A stretch of 59,982 bases of DNA, taken from an uncultured Opitutia bacterium. GTDB taxonomy: Bacteria > Verrucomicrobiota > Verrucomicrobiia > Opitutales > Opitutaceae. The stretch lies in contig CALFZM010000142.1 of NCBI GenBank assembly GCA_937952235.1, forward strand, positions 1-59,982, read 5' to 3'. Made by a program: the position numbers and the translations under genes. The notes below the pieces were generated by a model, which saw only the letters and a program-made list of their open reading frames with translations, did not search any database and had not been told where the DNA came from. Shown one piece after another: positions 42,334 through 51,704 of this stretch (the stretch's first letter is position 1; every line of letters starts with the position of its first letter).

Positions 42334-45300
42334 CTCTCCGCGCTCGCACGAGCGCGGCTCCGTTGAAGCTCGATGGAGGCCGCGCAAATGCACGACCTCA
42401 CGGAACTCTCCGCGCTCGCACGAGCGCGGCTCCGTTGAAGCCTACCCCCATCGACGATGGTGATCGCGGAGAGTGGCCCTCTCCGCGCTCGCACGAGCGC
42501 GGCTCCGTTGAAGCCCATTGCCGTAGAACCATGACTGGCCCCAGCCGCCCTCTCCGCGCTCGCACGAGCGCGGCTCCGTTGAAGCATCACCTCGCACCAC
42601 TCGGCGACATACCACCGATGGATCTCTCCGCGCTCGCACGAGCGCGGCTCCGTTGAAGCCGTCGCCACAGTGAGCACTACACGGCGATGACACTCTCTCC
42701 GCGCTCGCACGAGCGCGGCTCCGTTGAAGCCGGCCGTCGCGGTGGTAGTTGTGCTAGAAAAGGTTTCTCTCCGCGCTCGCACGAGCGCGGCTCCGTTGAA
42801 GCTTCGACTGCCAGAACTTCGGAGTTCTTCACCCGCAACTCTCCGCGCTCGCACGAGCGCGGCTCCGTTGAAGCTTCTTGGAAGAAGTTGAATCGCCACC
42901 ACCTTGAAGCTCTCCGCGCTCGCACGAGCGCGGCTCCGTTGAAGCATCGCCCCGGAAAAATGGTCCGCCTTGGTGAAGCACTCTCCGCGCTCGCACGAGC
43001 GCGGCTCCGTTGAAGCATGCCCGACGTTGTGAATCCGGCGCCTCCGGATGCCCTCTCCGCGCTCGCACGAGCGCGGCTCCGTTGAAGCGGATTTCTTCGG
43101 GCGTCTCGCGCTGGCGACATCGCACCTCTCCGCGCTCGCACGAGCGCGGCTCCGTTGAAGCCCCGTTGGACATGAGCTATCGATCGCGCAGGCGTATCTC
43201 TCCGCGCTCGCACGAGCGCGGCTCCGTTGAAGCTTCATCGGTTAGAACGCGCAAGGTGCCGTCGCAGGTCTCTCCGCGCTCGCACGAGCGCGGCTCCGTT
43301 GAAGCAGCGCCGCTGCTGCCTGCGGGTTGCCCACCATCGCGCCTCTCCGCGCTCGCACGAGCGCGGCTCCGTTGAAGCGAGAACCTCGTCATCAAGCCCG
43401 AGGGCGATCTCAAGCTCTCCGCGCTCGCACGAGCGCGGCTCCGTTGAAGCTTTACGGCCGCGGGCATCTCTTTCCCGCCGTTCAATCTCTCCGCGCTCGC
43501 ACGAGCGCGGCTCCGTTGAAGCTCCACCAGGTGATGCTGGAAGTGACAGCAAATCCGGACCTCTCCGCGCTCGCACGAGCGCGGCTCCGTTGAAGCTTGA
43601 GGCCGGCGAGCGCAACCTCGTCCTCGTCCATCTCTCCGCGCTCGCACGAGCGCGGCTCCGTTGAAGCCAGCGTGCGGCACACCTGCGTGTTGATATACTG
43701 CTCTCTCCGCGCTCGCACGAGCGCGGCTCCGTTGAAGCATCAGGCAGGATACCGGCGAGCGCTTCCGCTGCAACTCTCCGCGCTCGCACGAGCGCGGCTC
43801 CGTTGAAGCACACCCGCCGTGTGAACCTTGGGGCAAGTGTCGGGGCTCTCCGCGCTCGCACGAGCGCGGCTCCGTTGAAGCAGCGACATCGACTCCGCCA
43901 TCGCCCGCTCCGTCTCCCTCTCCGCGCTCGCACGAGCGCGGCTCCGTTGAAGCTTCTGGGCCGGCGCACTCGCTCCGTCCGACCGCCGCTCTCCGCGCTC
44001 GCACGAGCGCGGCTCCGTTGAAGCCTTGGGCACCGGCGTGAACCGGATCCCCAGCTCCCTCTCCGCGCTCGCACGAGCGCGGCTCCGTTGAAGCGTGATC
44101 GGGTTGGCGAAGGTGCGCCGGGCGTTGGCGCTCTCCGCGCTCGCACGAGCGCGGCTCCGTTGAAGCAATGTGTCGGGGTCGGACGTTTCGCTCGACTACG
44201 CCTCTCCGCGCTCGCACGAGCGCGGCTCCGTTGAAGCAATCCGTGGATCGGATGCTCGAAGATCTCGCCTGGCTCTCTCCGCGCTCGCACGAGCGCGGCT
44301 CCGTTGAAGCCATTTTCCAGTCGCTCCTTCGCGGGTGGCGTAGCCGCCTCTCCGCGCTCGCACGAGCGCGGCTCCGTTGAAGCTTGCATGAAGGAAATCG
44401 CCTCCAGTCTCGACCGAGGCTCTCCGCGCTCGCACGAGCGCGGCTCCGTTGAAGCGCCGAGGCCGTCTCACCGGCATCGCGGAGCTCCTGCTCTCCGCGC
44501 TCGCACGAGCGCGGCTCCGTTGAAGCTTTGCGGCGGGGAACTACGGTACGGCCGCGCAGAGCTCTCCGCGCTCGCACGAGCGCGGCTCCGTTGAAGCATC
44601 CGGGGATGCAAACCTCGTAGCCACGGCGCTCGACCTCTCCGCGCTCGCACGAGCGCGGCTCCGTTGAAGCCCAGCGTCGTATCCGCGAGCGGCATGTGCA
44701 GGTCCGGCCTCTCCGCGCTCGCACGAGCGCGGCTCCGTTGAAGCCACGCCGCCACTTTCGCCCACAAGCGCGTCTGGCGACTCTCCGCGCTCGCACGAGC
44801 GCGGCTCCGTTGAAGCCAGGACTTCGCAGCGAAGAGCCGGCTCGAGGCCATCTCTCCGCGCTCGCACGAGCGCGGCTCCGTTGAAGCATCGCGCTCCGGA
44901 GGCACCGGATGCGCGGGTCCGACTCTCCGCGCTCGCACGAGCGCGGCTCCGTTGAAGCCGATCCGAGCCGGAATTGGTGATGATCGTGACGAGCTCTCCG
45001 CGCTCGCACGAGCGCGGCTCCGTTGAAGCCCGATGGGCTCGAGCTGGAATCAGTAGGCCAGGGTGCTCTCCGCGCTCGCACGAGCGCGGCTCCGTTGAAG
45101 CAAGATCGGCGAGCAGGTGCGTCCCGTCGCTGGCGTGCTCTCCGCGCTCGCACGAGCGCGGCTCCGTTGAAGCGCCCCGTCCTGGAACATGCGCACGGTC
45201 GCGGAATACCCTCTCCGCGCTCGCACGAGCGCGGCTCCGTTGAAGCTATTTGGCGTCGATCATGCCTCGTCGAAGTCCAGCGACTCTCCGCGCTCGCACG

Positions 45301-46112
45301 AGCGCGGCTCCGTTGAAGCGCGTCCCAGTCGCACCCGGACCTCGCAGCCTGGCGGGCTCTCCGCGCTCGCACGAGCGCGGCTCCGTTGAAGCAAGTACGA
45401 GCTATGAGCATTCGCGCGCTCATTTGCCTCTCCGCGCTCGCACGAGCGCGGCTCCGTTGAAGCCCGGCCAGGCGTCGATGTCGGGCCGGTTTGCATAGCA
45501 CTCTCCGCGCTCGCACGAGCGCGGCTCCGTTGAAGCGTGCTTCCGTCAGCCATCCCTTCCGGCGCAACCATCCTCTCCGCGCTCGCACGAGCGCGGCTCC
45601 GTTGAAGCATAACTTCATAACTACCTCCGGCATGGAACTCCGTGCTCTCCGCGCTCGCACGAGCGCGGCTCCGTTGAAGCACCCCCGAGGTGCTGGACCT
45701 CATGTATTCCACGCCGGCTCTCCGCGCTCGCACGAGCGCGGCTCCGTTGAAGCGATGGCGATGCGGACGATGGGCGCCTCGCGGGCCTCCTCTCCGCGCT
45801 CGCACGAGCGCGGCTCCGTTGAAGCCCGGATGGGCGGTCAGCGTTATCCCGCAGACGTTCCCTCTCCGCGCTCGCACGAGCGCGGTTCCGTTGAAGCTGG
45901 AGCATCTGCTCGTCGTCAACCGTCACATCCGCCTCTCCGCGCTCGCACGAGCGCGGCTCCGTTGAAGCAGGGCGGGCTGGCAGGCGCCGAGGGATGAGAG
46001 GTACTCTCCGCGCTCGCACGAGCGCGGCTCCGTTGAAGCAACGCGGTGCTCGCGCCCGGCACGGCCATCTATCTGCCTCTCCGCGCTCGCACGAGCGCGG
46101 CTCCGTTGAAGC
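42334..46112 (+). CRISPR. type I-G CRISPR array, 53 repeats and 52 spacers
   Basis: I counted 53 copies of a 36-bp repeat that begins CTCTCCGCGCTCG and ends CTCCGTTGAAGC, with 52 spacers of about 34-39 bp. The repeat has a perfect 9-bp inverted repeat, CCGCGCTCG-CA-CGAGCGCGG, as expected for Cas6-type cleavage. The 3' end GTTGAAGC gives the 8-nt 5' handle common in type I systems, so transcription is from left to right, away from the leader. The only variant I found is C to T at 45886 in repeat 50, near the distal (older) end. All spacers looked different by eye. Long open frames through the array on both strands are produced by the repeat and are not genes. Confidence 0.97.
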
Positions 46113-46123
46113 GTAAACAAAGC

Positions 46124-47518
46124 TCAAATTTCGAATCGCAAATCTTCCTTCTCCTCGGCCGCTGCCGGCAGCTCCACCTTCATCCTCAGCCCGCTGCGAT
46201 CCGTCCGGTTCTCGGCCCAGATACGCCCGGAGTGCATCCGGGCAATGGTCCGGCAGATGGCGAGACCAAGCCCATGCCCGCGGGGATTCTCCCGTCCCCC
46301 CGTGGAGTCAAAACGCACGAACCGTTCGAAGATGCGGTCCAACTGGTCCGGAGCCAGCCCCGGCCCCTCATCCTCGATAGTGAAACCCCACGTCGCGGCG
46401 TTTCGCTCCACCCGCAGCTGCACGCTCCCGCCGGGCGGCGAAACCGCCAGGGCATTGGTCAGGAGGTTGAGCAGGAGCTGCCGCAGCAGCACCGGCTCGA
46501 CGGAAAGCGTGCCAACGGCCGCCACTTCCGCGGAGAACGTGACGCTGCGATCCTGCGCCAGCGCCAGGGCATCCTCGGCGAAGTCGCGCACGAATTCCGC
46601 GACCTCGACCCGCCGCACTTTCGGCGCCAGCGCGCCTCCTTCCGCCCGCGACAGGAAGAGCAGGCTCTCGATGATCCGATGCAGTTGCGCGATCTCCTCC
46701 AGCAGATCCTCGAGCGTCGCCAGGCCGTCGGGATCCCCGGCCAGCCGGGGCCGGAGCTTCTCGGCATTCAGGCGGACGAGCGCGAGCGGGGTCTTGAATT
46801 CATGCGACGCATCCGCCGTGAAACGCCTTACCTGGTCGAACGCCCCTTCCAGCCGGTCGAACATCCGGTTCAAAAGGACGGTGAGGTCGGCCAACTCGTC
46901 CCGGCCCGGCGGCACCGGGATGCGCTCGCCCAGCGTATCCGCGTCGATCCGACGCGCGGTCCGTTCGATCGCCCGGATCGGACGGAGCGCCAGCCGGCTG
47001 AACGCGTAACCCAGGCCCAGGCTCGCCGCCGCCACCACGCCGACGAGGATGGCCGCGAGCTGGAAGTAATCGCGCAGCAACCGGCGCGTGGGCGCGAGCG
47101 GCGTCGCCACCTGCACGTGCCAGGGCCCCTGGTGAAACTCGGAGATGTGCACCGGCCCGATGCCGGGAAGCTCGAACGTCCAGTGCAGCTCGCGCCCGGA
47201 AAGGTCCGGCAGCACGTTTGCGCCCAGGTTGGGCGAGCGGAAAATCACCTCCCCGGGCGCGGAGTGCACCTGGATGAAGTAGAGCGCCGCATCGCTCTCG
47301 ACGTCCCGGGAAATGCGGCGCGCGAGCTCCCCCGGCGTGAGCGCCGGCGAGTCGCCGATCAACGATTGCAGCTCCCGGAATTCCACCTCATGCAGCGCCT
47401 GCACGCCGCGCAGCGCCTCGCGCGACAACAGCCATCCGCCCAGCGCGAGCACGCCGGCGGTGGTCGCCGTCACGAGCGCCGCAAACCGCAACGTCAGCCG
47501 CTGCGTGAAGGTCCTCAT
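46124..47518 (-). CDS. CusS-like membrane sensor histidine kinase
   Basis: 464 residues, starting at the ATG that overlaps the response regulator stop (ATGA). First transmembrane segment FAALVTATTAGVLALGGWLL; a periplasmic sensor domain of about 125 residues; second segment LAAILVGVVAAASLGLGYAF; HAMP (LALRPIRAIERTARRIDADTLGERI). The H-box SHEFKTPLALVRL has its His near residue 241, then come the N-box LLTNALAVSPPGG and G-boxes EDEGPGLAPDQL and GHGLGLAI. The layout is that of CusS/heavy-metal sensor kinases. Given the copper- and haem-related genes of the operon, metal or redox sensing is likely but inferred. The gene ends 12 nt from the CRISPR array. Confidence 0.9.
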   Translation of the reverse strand: MRTFTQRLTLRFAALVTATTAGVLALGGWLLSREALRGVQALHEVEFRELQSLIGDSPALTPGELARRISRDVESDAALYFIQVHSAPGEVIFRSPNLGANVLPDLSGRELHWTFELPGIGPVHISEFHQGPWHVQVATPLAPTRRLLRDYFQLAAILVGVVAAASLGLGYAFSRLALRPIRAIERTARRIDADTLGERIPVPPGRDELADLTVLLNRMFDRLEGAFDQVRRFTADASHEFKTPLALVRLNAEKLRPRLAGDPDGLATLEDLLEEIAQLHRIIESLLFLSRAEGGALAPKVRRVEVAEFVRDFAEDALALAQDRSVTFSAEVAAVGTLSVEPVLLRQLLLNLLTNALAVSPPGGSVQLRVERNAATWGFTIEDEGPGLAPDQLDRIFERFVRFDSTGGRENPRGHGLGLAICRTIARMHSGRIWAENRTDRSGLRMKVELPAAAEEKEDLRFEI

Positions 47519-48180
47519 GCGAGCTGATAGCCGCTGCCGCGCACGGTCCGGATGGCAAGGCCGCTGCCCGGCTGCTCGCACTTCACCCGCAGCCGGCGCA
47601 CGTACACCTCGATCAGGTTCGTTCCCATGTCGTACGACGACTCCCAGATTTTCTCCGCAATGAAGGTCCGCGTCAGCACCCGCCCGGGACTCTGCAGGAA
47701 CAACTCCAGGAGCGCGAACTCCCGCGCCGTCAGCTCGACCGGGCTGCCTCCCACGGTCACGGTGCGGGCCAGCAGGTCCATCCGGATGCCGCGATGCTCG
47801 AGGACCGTCGCCTTCACGCCGCCCTGGCGTCGCAGCAGCGAGCGGAGCCGGGCGATGAGTTCGTCGACGCTGAAGGGCTTCGGCAGGTAATCGTCCGCCC
47901 CCAGGTTGAGCCCGCGGATCCGGTCCTCCACCGCGTCGCGCGCGCTCAGGATGAGCACCGGCTCGTTGAACCCCGCCGCGCGCCATTCGCGCAGGAGGTC
48001 GAATCCGTCGCCGTCCGGCAACCCGAGGTCCAGCACGACGGCGTCGTAGGGCGAATCCGCCAGGGCATCCCGCGCCTCCGCGCACGTCCCCGCCACGCGG
48101 GTCGTGTAGGCCTGCTCGGTCAGGGCGCGCTCGACGAAGCGGCTGACCTTGCGCTCGTCCTCGACGATCAGGATTTTCAT
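47515..48180 (-). CDS. OmpR-family response regulator (CusR-like)
   Basis: 221 residues. The receiver has the acidic pair in VEDERKVSRF, the phospho-acceptor in VLDLGLPDGDGF (Asp near 51) and the Lys in DDYLPKPFSVDEL (near 101). The C-terminal winged helix (from about 125) ends with SYDMGTNLIEVYVRRLRVK and TVRGSGYQLA, as in heavy-metal regulators of the CusR/CopR type. Its start overlaps the stop of the cytochrome fusion gene and its stop overlaps the kinase start. The regulatory pair is therefore translated as the end of the oxidase-like operon and probably controls it. Confidence 0.93.
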   Translation of the reverse strand: MKILIVEDERKVSRFVERALTEQAYTTRVAGTCAEARDALADSPYDAVVLDLGLPDGDGFDLLREWRAAGFNEPVLILSARDAVEDRIRGLNLGADDYLPKPFSVDELIARLRSLLRRQGGVKATVLEHRGIRMDLLARTVTVGGSPVELTAREFALLELFLQSPGRVLTRTFIAEKIWESSYDMGTNLIEVYVRRLRVKCEQPGSGLAIRTVRGSGYQLA

Positions 48181-50042
48181 GGGGGCGAAGCCACCACGAG
48201 AGCCGGGGAACCGCCCCGGTGCAATGCTCGCAGGTGCCGCGCCAGGCCGACCACATCGCCATCCGGCAGATACTCATGGCCCGCCATCGGCAGGCCGGGC
48301 AGCCCGAACTTGATGATCCGGGCGAGCGCGACCTCCGCATCCGCTTCCCGCGGCACGTGGCGCCAGGGAGTGACGGCCCAGTCGGGCGGACGCAGGCTCA
48401 ACCGGCCCGCGACCGGGCCGTCTCCCCTGCCCTCCGGGCCATGGCACGGAGCGCAAAGCTGGACGAAGCGTGTCCTGGCCTCCCCGGGCGGGAGGACGGG
48501 CCCGGCGCGGGGTGTCCAGCGGCCGATCATCTCCTGTCGCCTCGGCGCCGTCTCCGCCCCGAGCGAGGCAAGGTACGCGACCAGGGCATCGCCGCGCCTG
48601 TCGCCCGGCGCGAAAAGGTAAGCGTACGCCGGCATGCGCGAGCCGGGGGACACTGCGCGCGGCTCCTGCAGGTGCAGCCGGTTCCACTCCGGCGAACGGC
48701 GGTTGCCGACGTTCGCGAGATCCGGGCCCTGCCGACGGTTGCCGAACAGCGGCGGCGTCGCGCGCAGGAGCGGGCCCAGCTCCGCCGCCGGCCCCCAGCG
48801 TTCCACATCGCTGGCGACGCGGGGTCGGACGAACTGCGAGTGGCAGTGCATGCAGCCCTCGGCGATGTACACTTCCCGGCCCAGGGAAACGGGCGCGTCC
48901 GCGGCGTCCGCCGACCGGCCCGGGGTCGCGATCCCACCCGCCAGGACCAGCGCGCCGGCCGTCACGGCCCGCCACCGGACAATCAGGGCTACCGCCACCG
49001 TCCCCGCCGCGACGGCCACGAAGCGCGACGGGATCGATGCGAGATCCTGCGCCATGCCGATGCCGAGCGCGGAGCCGATCCAGCCCGCCACCGCGTAGAT
49101 CCAGGCGGCGGCACTCACGCGGCCGCTCCGCGCGGGCAGATCGACCAGCACCGTGGAGTAGAGTGACACGCCCGCCGTGTACCACCAGGCCGCCGGCAAC
49201 ACGGGCGGCAACCGCCCGTTCAGGACGAGACAGGCCACCGCCAGGGCGAGGGTCGCTAGGGCGGCAATCCGGCCATGCCACCCGCGGTCGAGCAACGCGC
49301 CCGCCACCACCGCCGCTCCGAGGTGCACCCCGGCGTTGGCCGCGAGCGCCGCCGCTCCCTCCCAGGTCGCCGCCCGCAACTCGGGCGCGTGCTGGATGAC
49401 AAAGAACGCCGCCGAATCCATCCATACGAGCGCGAGCAGAACCACGACCCAGCGTGCGAGGACGGCCCCGGCAAGGCCGGCCGCGGGCGCAGACGGCGAG
49501 GAGGACCGCGCGAACGCCCGCGGCAGCCACCCCGCCGCCAGCGCCACGCCCAGCGCGACCGCCGTCTGCTGCCGCGGCGTGGCCGCGAAAAGAGCGGGGA
49601 CGTTGCACAGCGCGTACGCCAGTCCCGTGCCGAGCCCGACCCCGAGGCCCAGCCGACCCGGGGGCAGCGCCGCCCGCAGGCCCGCGGCCAGCCACACGGT
49701 CTGGGCTCCCAGCCCGAGGCCCGCCGCCACTCCAGCTGCGAGGAGCAGCGGCACGCCGCGGGCCGCGAGCGCCAGGCCCGCGGCCGCCGCGCACACTCGA
49801 AACGCCCAGGCGAGCTGCGTTTGACTCCGTTCCGCCGCATACCAGCGCGCGGCGCCCATCGCTCCCAGCACGCCTCCCGCCCCGAGGCCCGCCATCACCA
49901 GCCGCAGGCGCTCCGGCGCCACGGCCCGGACCAGTTCAAGGAACGCGAACTCCGCGAAGATCAGAAAATAGACGTAGGTCGCCGCCACCGCCGCGACGGC
50001 CGCCACCCCGGAACCCGGCCGCGAGCGCACGCGTTCAGGCAT
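48177..50042 (-). CDS. MFS-like membrane protein fused to two cytochrome c domains
   Basis: 621 residues from the ATG at 50042. Residues 1-about 375 are hydrophobic with about 10-12 helices in a transporter-like (MFS-type, Ala/Gly-rich) arrangement. Residues about 385-500 are a CcoO/FixO-like cytochrome c of cbb3 oxidases: GREVYIAEGCMHCHSQFVRP, then QGPDLANVGNRRSPEWNR and SRMPAYAYLF, with one CxxCH and the methionine axial ligand in RMPAY. Residues about 520-605 are a second class I cytochrome c with FVQLCAPCHGPEGRG and a methionine in GLPMAGHEY, like CcoP. The haems would be on the periplasmic side. I know no described complex with this fusion; it presumably delivers electrons to, or takes them from, the oxidase-like protein two genes upstream. 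Confidence 0.8.
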   Translation of the reverse strand: MPERVRSRPGSGVAAVAAVAATYVYFLIFAEFAFLELVRAVAPERLRLVMAGLGAGGVLGAMGAARWYAAERSQTQLAWAFRVCAAAAGLALAARGVPLLLAAGVAAGLGLGAQTVWLAAGLRAALPPGRLGLGVGLGTGLAYALCNVPALFAATPRQQTAVALGVALAAGWLPRAFARSSSPSAPAAGLAGAVLARWVVVLLALVWMDSAAFFVIQHAPELRAATWEGAAALAANAGVHLGAAVVAGALLDRGWHGRIAALATLALAVACLVLNGRLPPVLPAAWWYTAGVSLYSTVLVDLPARSGRVSAAAWIYAVAGWIGSALGIGMAQDLASIPSRFVAVAAGTVAVALIVRWRAVTAGALVLAGGIATPGRSADAADAPVSLGREVYIAEGCMHCHSQFVRPRVASDVERWGPAAELGPLLRATPPLFGNRRQGPDLANVGNRRSPEWNRLHLQEPRAVSPGSRMPAYAYLFAPGDRRGDALVAYLASLGAETAPRRQEMIGRWTPRAGPVLPPGEARTRFVQLCAPCHGPEGRGDGPVAGRLSLRPPDWAVTPWRHVPREADAEVALARIIKFGLPGLPMAGHEYLPDGDVVGLARHLRALHRGGSPALVVASPP

Positions 50043-50448
50043 GTTTATCCTCCTTGCGCGCGAGCATCCACGCCTGCACCGCCGCACAGCCCAGGTCCGT
50101 CGCCGCCACCACCAGCCAGCCACGATCGAACCAGCCGCTCGCGACCGCGAAACCCGTGAAGGTGCCGACCCCGGCCCGCACCAGCAGGGTCGAGCCGAGC
50201 ACGGCTCGCAGCCCCGCCAACGGTCCACCCGCCGCCATGAGGTACCCGGCGCCGACCGCCCCGACGAAGACGCCGACCAGCCGCACCAGCCCGAGGCTTT
50301 CCACCGCCGGCGCCTGCGCGCCCATCAGGCCCAGGGTCAGCGCGGGCGCCGCCACCAGGGCGACGCCGGTGCAGAAATCCATCGCTCCGACCACGGCGGC
50401 ATAGCGGCCCGCCCAGCGCGGCAGGTTGCACCCCGACGCCGCGTTCAT
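50035..50448 (-). CDS. small four-helix membrane protein
   Basis: 137 residues. Four hydrophobic segments: MDFCTGVALVAAPALTLGLM, LVRLVGVFVGAVGAGYLMAAG, LRAVLGSTLLVRAGVGTFTGF and WLVVAATDLGCAAVQAWML. The tail is charged (RKEDKHA). Start and stop overlap the neighbours (4 nt with the oxidase-like gene, 8 nt with the cytochrome fusion), so it is almost certainly made in fixed proportion with them. It may be a small subunit of the same complex. No named family recognised. Confidence 0.7.
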   Translation of the reverse strand: MNAASGCNLPRWAGRYAAVVGAMDFCTGVALVAAPALTLGLMGAQAPAVESLGLVRLVGVFVGAVGAGYLMAAGGPLAGLRAVLGSTLLVRAGVGTFTGFAVASGWFDRGWLVVAATDLGCAAVQAWMLARKEDKHA

Positions 50449-51704
50449 CGCGTCCCCCCTTTCCGTCCGCTCCAGGCGTCCAGCAGCCAGCGCACGGACG
50501 CGGCCGTCATCGCCAGGCCACCGGCCAGGCGGAGGATAAAGCCCACCTGCGCGGCCCCCTCGCCGCGGTAAAGTTCCGCCGCCTGTTCCGCCTCGTTCCA
50601 GCCGACGACCAGCATCGCGCCGACGAACAGCGCGCAGCCCGCCTGCCACGCTGCGAACACCCCGCGCGGCGCGGGCCGGCCCGTCAGCGTCACGAGCACC
50701 ACGGCGTTCACGCTGGTCACGAGGCCCGCCATCGCGAGATGCGCGTGCGCCACGAGCGCGTGGGTGAATTTCAACCGCTCCGAAAGTCCGGGGAGAAACG
50801 TGAGCCAGCCGGAAAGCACCAGCACCGCCCACCACCCGGCGGCGGCGTGGCGCCAGGGCCGCGTCTCCGCCGGCCAGCCGAATGCCCCCCAGCCGAGCGG
50901 CCACAGCGGTATCCAGAGCAGGAGCACGCCGAGGGCCACGATCTGCGCCCCGTCGTGATGGGACGCATGCCCGCGGTCCACGGCCACGAACGCCAGCCAC
51001 GAAACCGCCAGCGCGACCGCGAGCCAGCCGCCGCGGCGCGGCGCCGCGAGCCCGAGCAGCGCGGGCAGCAGCAGGTAGATCGTCACGAGGCCGAGCGTGG
51101 ACCCGAGCAGCGACGCCCCGGTCGCGCCGCCGCTGTCGGGGTTCACCGGGGGAAACCCGCCGCGGTCCGCAGCCCAGTAGAGCGCGGTCGGCACGATCAG
51201 CAGTCCGGCGAGCAGCAGCGCGCGCAGGCTCCGCTGCAGCACGCTCAACCGACGCCACCGCCACCCGGTGTGCGCGGCCAGCAATGCCCATAGAATATGC
51301 ATCGCCGCCGGCAGCAGCGGCCGCGTCCAGCCCTGCCAGTCGAGAAACAGCTTCCCGCTCACCACTCCGCCGAGCCACCCCGCCCCGCCGAGCAGCAGCG
51401 CGAGCGACCAGGCGCCGAACGCGGCCGCGGCATGGTGTTCCGCCGCCGGGTGTCCGGGATCGAACGCCCAGGCGACCAGCGCGCCGACCAGCGGCAGCGC
51501 GCACCAGCCGTAGAGCTGCCAGTCCAGGTGCAGCGGCACCCAGCGGCCGAAGGTGAAGGGAGCGAGCAGGTCTCCCGCCGCCGGCCAGAGCAGGCTCACG
51601 CCGAGCCATACCCCCACCAGATTCGCCGCGGCCAGCCAGCCCAGGCTGTGGCGCGCGATCGTGCGGCCGAACGGCGGGGAGGCCGCTCCGCCGGCGGCGC
51701 TCAT
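50445..51704 (-). CDS. haem-copper oxidase subunit I-like membrane protein
   Basis: 419 residues with about 12 transmembrane helices. Histidines occur in membrane-embedded positions: VPLHLDWQLYGW (first helix pair), AAMHILWALLAAHTG, DRGHASHHDGAQIV and, late, FTHALVAHAHLAMAGLVTS. The H-x-H of the last segment recalls helix X of haem-copper oxidases and NO reductases, where these histidines hold the haems. The HHD block could supply further ligands. It is shorter than CcoN (about 470-480) and the full set of six canonical ligands could not be mapped, so it may be a divergent oxidase, an NO reductase-like or an NnrS-like protein. It sits between the ABC ATPase and the cytochrome fusion, overlapping both neighbours by 4 nt. 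Confidence 0.6.
   Translation of the reverse strand: MSAAGGAASPPFGRTIARHSLGWLAAANLVGVWLGVSLLWPAAGDLLAPFTFGRWVPLHLDWQLYGWCALPLVGALVAWAFDPGHPAAEHHAAAAFGAWSLALLLGGAGWLGGVVSGKLFLDWQGWTRPLLPAAMHILWALLAAHTGWRWRRLSVLQRSLRALLLAGLLIVPTALYWAADRGGFPPVNPDSGGATGASLLGSTLGLVTIYLLLPALLGLAAPRRGGWLAVALAVSWLAFVAVDRGHASHHDGAQIVALGVLLLWIPLWPLGWGAFGWPAETRPWRHAAAGWWAVLVLSGWLTFLPGLSERLKFTHALVAHAHLAMAGLVTSVNAVVLVTLTGRPAPRGVFAAWQAGCALFVGAMLVVGWNEAEQAAELYRGEGAAQVGFILRLAGGLAMTAASVRWLLDAWSGRKGGTR

Noticed and set aside
43177..45660. Open frame of 827 codons on the minus strand within the array, rich in ASTEPRSCERGE and FNGAALVRARR repeats
   Set aside because: The repeats are the CRISPR repeat translated in different frames; because repeat-spacer units are near 72 nt the frame often stays open. 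Not a protein.
42334..46112. Self-targeting spacers
   Set aside because: I saw no spacer matching the rest of this window, but reading by eye cannot exclude matches elsewhere in the genome.
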